Shown here: positions 60,608-64,000 of the stretch, one piece after another
Position numbering within the stretch: the first letter of the stretch is position 1
Layout: each line of letters begins with the position of its first letter
Source of the DNA: Paenarthrobacter aurescens
GTDB lineage: Bacteria > Actinomycetota > Actinomycetes > Actinomycetales > Micrococcaceae
Reading direction: 5' to 3'
Length of the DNA stretch: 64,000 bases
NCBI RefSeq assembly: GCF_025421775.1
Contig: NZ_JAOEFX010000010.1
Coordinates: 1-64,000 of the forward strand
Position numbers and translations under genes: made by a program
Notes under the pieces: generated by a model
What the model was told of the DNA's origin: nothing
Seen by the model: the letters and a program-made list of their open reading frames with translations, nothing else
Database searches by the model: none

Positions 60608-61765
60608 TTACATACTGGCCGCGGCCTCAAATGTCATCCACGCCTGCAACTGCGTGGAAAGTTCGACGGCGACACCCACCGGATACGTTTCGGCCGCCGG
60701 CCGCAGGGGGTTGGGCGAGAAGATCAACGGCGTGCCGCCCTTGCCACGCCTCAGCTCCGGGGCCTCCCGGCGGCTCGCCCAGAAAGCATCAGCCGTGGTG
60801 CCCACCAAGTCCCGCGCAGTTCGCCTTGTGTTTTCCGGTAGGCGGTGGTCCCGCGCGGCCAGCGCCAGGTACCTGACGAGGATCCCGCTGAAGAGGCCGC
60901 CGTCACCGGTTCCATCGCCGTGGACCACACGAGTCCCGGGGACGGTCAGCTCGCGGGCCACCGACTCAACCAGGTGCGCTGCACGGTCCAGGTTCTCCTG
61001 GCCGCCGAGTTCCAGCAAGGCACCCAGGATCGGGCCTTGGTTATAGGTATAAACCGCCTCTTCCAAGACGGTTTCGCCGCCGCGGATTCGGAGCCCGTCC
61101 ATATAGACGCCCCGTTCCGCGTGGAAGAGCCTGCTGTTGAGCCAGTTCACCAGGGACTGCGCCCGTTCGCGTCGCCCAGTCCTGGCGAAATAGAGAGCAA
61201 CAGGGGCTGTGGCGGGAGTGTTCTTGAAATCGCGTTTGGTACTCCAGAACGTTCCTCCACCCAGGTCGTCCGTAGAAGCCGAGTCGAACTGCAGGGTCAG
61301 CTTCTTGCGGACGTACGCATTGCGCCGACGCCCCGGCTTCCTGGTTTCCTCCGCCAGTCTTTCGAGCCTTAGTGTCGACAGGGCGAGCCAGGCCATGTCG
61401 TCGTAGAAGTGGTTCTCGAACCGCAGGAGGTTCCGCAGCCTGATGGTGGTCACCAGGCGCGAAGCGAGCCGGCCCGCACTGGGGCGGGAGGCGCCGTCGA
61501 ACTTTGTTGTGGTGGCCAGCTCACGGCGGCCGGCGTCCACCAGGCAATCGACATAGTGCGCCTGCCACCAATAGTGCCAGGGGCCGAACAGGTTCTTGGC
61601 GGTATGGCTGGGGACGCTGACCATGCCCAGGTGCGTGCCGGGCAGGAAGAGCAGCCGGCGGCCGAAAGTACGGGTCACTGACCGGGCCGCCTGGTTGGCG
61701 CGGGCCGCCCAATCCGCAGCGTCCAAGGCTGCTGGCTGCTGATGCGAGGGTTCGTGGGCGGACAT
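60608..61765 (-). CDS. Glycoside hydrolase family 76 protein
   Basis: A 385-aa GH76 protein (alpha-1,6-mannanase family). The fold is an alpha/alpha barrel; its catalytic pair is in HFYDDMAWLAL (Asp122, Asp123). Other family blocks are GPWHYWWQAHYVDCL, GGGTFWSTKRDFKNTPA, EAVYTYNQGPILGAL and HGDGTGDGGLFSGILVRYL. No signal peptide or Tat motif is seen, so it is predicted to be cytoplasmic. That is unusual for an enzyme that cuts polymeric mannan and suggests it acts on imported oligosaccharides or on a precursor of cell-envelope glycans. Tail-to-head with fbpA across the iron box region. Confidence 0.85.
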   Translation of the reverse strand: MSAHEPSHQQPAALDAADWAARANQAARSVTRTFGRRLLFLPGTHLGMVSVPSHTAKNLFGPWHYWWQAHYVDCLVDAGRRELATTTKFDGASRPSAGRLASRLVTTIRLRNLLRFENHFYDDMAWLALSTLRLERLAEETRKPGRRRNAYVRKKLTLQFDSASTDDLGGGTFWSTKRDFKNTPATAPVALYFARTGRRERAQSLVNWLNSRLFHAERGVYMDGLRIRGGETVLEEAVYTYNQGPILGALLELGGQENLDRAAHLVESVARELTVPGTRVVHGDGTGDGGLFSGILVRYLALAARDHRLPENTRRTARDLVGTTADAFWASRREAPELRRGKGGTPLIFSPNPLRPAAETYPVGVAVELSTQLQAWMTFEAAASM

Positions 61766-61859
61766 GGGAACAGCCTATCGGGGCAGGGGTGACGTGCGCT
61801 GGCTCACAATTCCAGTTAACATGCATTAACGGATTTGAGTTCTGCATCAAGGAGGATGG

Positions 61860-62651
61860 ATGGACATCAAGGGTACGGTCGCGCTGGTCACCGGCGGGGC
61901 ATCAGGGTTGGGGGCCGCGACGGCCAAGCGCCTATTCGACGCCGGTGCTTCGGTGGTCCTTGTGGATCTGCCGCAGTCGGCGGGGGACGCTTACGCGGCG
62001 GAGCTGAACGCAGGTGGTACGGGTGCCCGGGCTTTCTTTGCGGCCGCCGACGTAACCAACGAAGAGCAAGTGCAGGCAGCCGTCGACGCCGCAGCGTCCC
62101 TGGGGCCGCTCCGCATCGTCGTGAACTGCGCCGGGATAGCGACGCCAGGTAAGGTCCTCGGCCGTGACGGCGTCCTGCCCCTCGAAACCTTCAACAAGGT
62201 CATCCAGATCAATCTGGTCGGTACCTTCAATGTCATCCGCCTCGCCGCGGCCGCAATGGTGGAAACCGATCCCGTGTCCACGGAATTGGGAGGGCCTGAA
62301 CGCGGCGTCATCATCAACACCGCCTCCGTTGCCGCTTTCGAAGGCCAGATCGGTCAGCCCGCCTACGCCGCATCCAAGGGCGCCGTGGCTGCCATGACCT
62401 TGCCGCTGGCACGCGAGTTCGCCCGTTCCCTGATCCGGGTAGCCACCATCGCGCCCGGCATCTTTGAAACACCCATGATGGCCGGTCTCCCACAGGCGGC
62501 CCAGGATTCCCTTGGCCAGCAAGTCCCGCATCCCGCACGCCTTGGCCGCGCAGCGGAGTACGCGAACCTGGCAGCCCACATAGTGGAGAACGCCATGCTG
62601 AACGGTGAAACAATCCGGTTGGACGGCGCCATCCGTATGGGACTCAAGTGA
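61860..62651 (+). CDS. Short-chain dehydrogenase, 3-hydroxyacyl-CoA dehydrogenase type II-like
   Basis: A 263-aa SDR with the NAD loop TGGASGLG (11-18), NAG in VVNCAGIA, and the Ser-Tyr-Lys site in [23 protein letters not shown]. The sequence resembles HSD17B10/FabG-like enzymes that oxidise 3-hydroxyacyl-CoA (fatty acid or isoleucine breakdown), noted also by the conserved [17 protein letters not shown] end. The stop overlaps the start of an acyl-CoA dehydrogenase gene by one base (TGATG), so the two act in one beta-oxidation-like route. The ATG start is preceded by AAGGAGG. Confidence 0.9.
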   Translation: MDIKGTVALVTGGASGLGAATAKRLFDAGASVVLVDLPQSAGDAYAAELNAGGTGARAFFAAADVTNEEQVQAAVDAAASLGPLRIVVNCAGIATPGKVLGRDGVLPLETFNKVIQINLVGTFNVIRLAAAAMVETDPVSTELGGPERGVIINTASVAAFEGQIGQPAYAASKGAVAAMTLPLAREFARSLIRVATIAPGIFETPMMAGLPQAAQDSLGQQVPHPARLGRAAEYANLAAHIVENAMLNGETIRLDGAIRMGLK

Positions 62652-63931
62652 TGGGCGACTACAGCGTCGCCGGCTCCCTGCCCGGGGGCCCTGTTCAGGC
62701 GGGCTCCGGTCCAGCCTCGGTGGCGGAGTTGCCTACCGCGGATTTTTTCGACTTCGAGTCGCTGCTCAGTGTTCAGGAACAGCGGAAACTCAAGGAACTC
62801 CGGGCATTCCTTGCCTCCGAGATCGCCCCCTACGCCGGGGAATGGTGGGAGAAAGCTGAATTCCCGGAACACATCCTGCCCAAACTCGCAGCCCTACGGC
62901 TCAGCGCACCGGCCCAGCGCGGATACACGCACCTCTTCGCGGGCCTGGTCATCGCCGAGATGACCCGAGTGGACACCTCAATAGCCACCTTCTTCATGGT
63001 CCACCACGATCTCTTCGTTGAGTCGCTGTACGACTTCGGCACCGATTCACAGCAGGACCGCTACCTCGACGACGCCTCGAACCTGCGCACCACCGGCGCT
63101 TTTGCACTCACCGAGCCGGACCACGGGTCCGATGTTGCAGGCGGCATGGAAACCACCGCCCGTCGCGTTAAGCGGCCACATCACGACGGCGGCGACTACT
63201 GGGTGATCAACGGCGCCAAACGCTGGATCGGCAACGGGACGTTCTGCGACTACATGCTGGTGTGGGCGAAAGACGAAGCCAACGGAGCCATCCGTGCCTT
63301 CATCGTGGACGCCTCGTCGGCAGGCATCACCCGGAGCCGCATCGAGAACAAGATCGCCCTGCGGACCGTGCAGAACGCCGACATCGTTTTCGTGGATGTC
63401 GAAGTAGCTGAGGCAGATCGTTTCGCAGGCATCAGCAGCTTTGCCGACACCAACCATCTGTTGCGTGGCTCCCGGATCATGGTGGCGTGGCAGGCCGTCG
63501 GCCAGCAGATGGCGGCCTTCGACGTCGCCCGGCAGTACGCCGTAGAGCGAATGCAGTTCGGCAAACCACTCGCCAAATTCCAGCTCGTCCAGCAACATTT
63601 GGTGGACATGCTCGGAAACGCAGTAGCAAGCATGGGGATGATGGTTCGGATAGCGCAACTGCAGGAAGACATCTACACCGATGCGCAGGGTGTGCGGCAC
63701 GGAGGTGCCGACATGGCACAGGTGGCGCTCGCCAAGGCCTACTGCAGCGCCAGGATGCGCGAGACAGTTGCACTGGGCAGGTCCATCCTTGGCGGCAACG
63801 GAATCGTCACTGACTACAAAATTGCGAAGATCTTTGCCGACGCCGAGGCCATCTACACCTACGAAGGCTCCTACGAAATCAACTCGCTCATCGTTGGCCG
63901 CGCAGTGACCGGGGTTTCAGCGATCGCCTAG
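62651..63931 (+). CDS. Acyl-CoA dehydrogenase (glutaryl-CoA dehydrogenase-like)
   Basis: A 426-aa FAD-dependent acyl-CoA dehydrogenase. The family motifs are FALTEPDHGSDVAGGMETTA, INGAKRWIGNGTFCDYMLVWA and the C-terminal YTYEGSYEINSLIVGRAVTG, which carries the catalytic Glu. The layout is closer to glutaryl-CoA or short-chain acyl-CoA dehydrogenases than to the long-chain class. The ATG at 62651 overlaps the SDR stop; a GTG three bases earlier is also in frame. A Gly/Ser-rich leader of about 20 residues precedes the helical domain. Electron-transfer flavoprotein genes are not in the window. Confidence 0.92.
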   Translation: MGDYSVAGSLPGGPVQAGSGPASVAELPTADFFDFESLLSVQEQRKLKELRAFLASEIAPYAGEWWEKAEFPEHILPKLAALRLSAPAQRGYTHLFAGLVIAEMTRVDTSIATFFMVHHDLFVESLYDFGTDSQQDRYLDDASNLRTTGAFALTEPDHGSDVAGGMETTARRVKRPHHDGGDYWVINGAKRWIGNGTFCDYMLVWAKDEANGAIRAFIVDASSAGITRSRIENKIALRTVQNADIVFVDVEVAEADRFAGISSFADTNHLLRGSRIMVAWQAVGQQMAAFDVARQYAVERMQFGKPLAKFQLVQQHLVDMLGNAVASMGMMVRIAQLQEDIYTDAQGVRHGGADMAQVALAKAYCSARMRETVALGRSILGGNGIVTDYKIAKIFADAEAIYTYEGSYEINSLIVGRAVTGVSAIA

Positions 63932-64000
63932 GCCTTCCTGCGTTGTCCCGCCCTGGTCCTGCGGGAGCTTCTCCCCGGCTTCCACCCGCACATCGATCGA
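63917..64000 (-). CDS. Possible 3' end of a minus-strand gene (partial)
   Basis: Reading the minus strand from the window edge gives an open frame ending in GGTTQEGLGDR and TGA at 63917-63919, with mostly GC-ending codons and an acidic composition. It would overlap the acyl-CoA dehydrogenase stop by 15 bp. Only 27 codons are visible, so this is tentative. Confidence 0.3.
   Translation of the reverse strand, partial: SIDVRVEAGEKLPQDQGGTTQEGLGDR

Overview
The window is about 64 kb of high-GC DNA with strongly GC-ending codons, short Shine-Dalgarno leaders, many ATGA stop/start overlaps and some GTG or TTG starts. The gene families (RamB next to aceA/aceB, an IdeR-type iron box, GH76, ROK and Gfo/Idh sugar loci, MHS-family carboxylate porters) point to a soil actinobacterium of the Micrococcaceae, most likely Arthrobacter sensu lato (Arthrobacter, Paenarthrobacter or Pseudarthrobacter). 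This is inferred from gene content alone. No rRNA, tRNA, CRISPR array, insertion sequence or prophage is seen, so the window looks like chromosomal catabolic DNA.

Layout. (1) 0.1-6.2 kb: a tctCBA tripartite tricarboxylate transporter operon ending in a UspA protein, divergent from a CitA/CitB-type two-component system. (2) 6.4-19.7 kb: a twelve-gene sugar locus on the minus strand, with four Gfo/Idh/MocA dehydrogenases plus one cofactor-less relative, two xylose-isomerase-like TIM barrels, a sugar ABC importer without ATPase, a beta-propeller protein and a UPF0303 protein. A ROK repressor is divergent, with a clear operator. The enzyme mix matches oxidation-elimination-hydration-reduction routes through 3-keto sugars, as known for levoglucosan. 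(3) 19.7-26 kb: an MFS porter, malate synthase, isocitrate lyase and the divergent RamB-type regulator (glyoxylate shunt). (4) 26-36.5 kb: a lipoprotein serpin, a TetR regulator, a cytochrome-b membrane protein, PdxK, an OFA-family porter with a 35-aa partner protein, an orphan TAXI lipoprotein coupled to an OmpR-type two-component system, and an MHS porter. (5) 36.7-43.9 kb: 32-bp-periodic repeat arrays, a TetR/SDR/membrane operon, the queuosine salvage pair yhhQ and tgt, SRPBCC, a hypothetical protein and a degenerate NUDIX protein. (6) 43.9-55.2 kb: a PucR-controlled catabolic island (RraA, RidA, two MHS porters, a TPP enzyme, an aldehyde dehydrogenase, a YtcJ-type amidohydrolase and an M20 amidase). 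(7) 55.2-64 kb: VOC and YdeI proteins, an fbpABC-type iron importer with an iron box, GH76, and an SDR/acyl-CoA dehydrogenase pair.

The most unusual signals are: a family of intergenic arrays at four places that share a GTGAGAGAG-like core at an almost exact 32-bp period although the DNA between cores differs; the cofactor-less Gfo/Idh relative and beta-propeller inside the sugar locus; the TAXI receptor fused by overlap to a two-component system with no TRAP permease; the 35-aa protein translationally coupled to the OFA porter; and a bacterial serpin predicted to be a lipoprotein.
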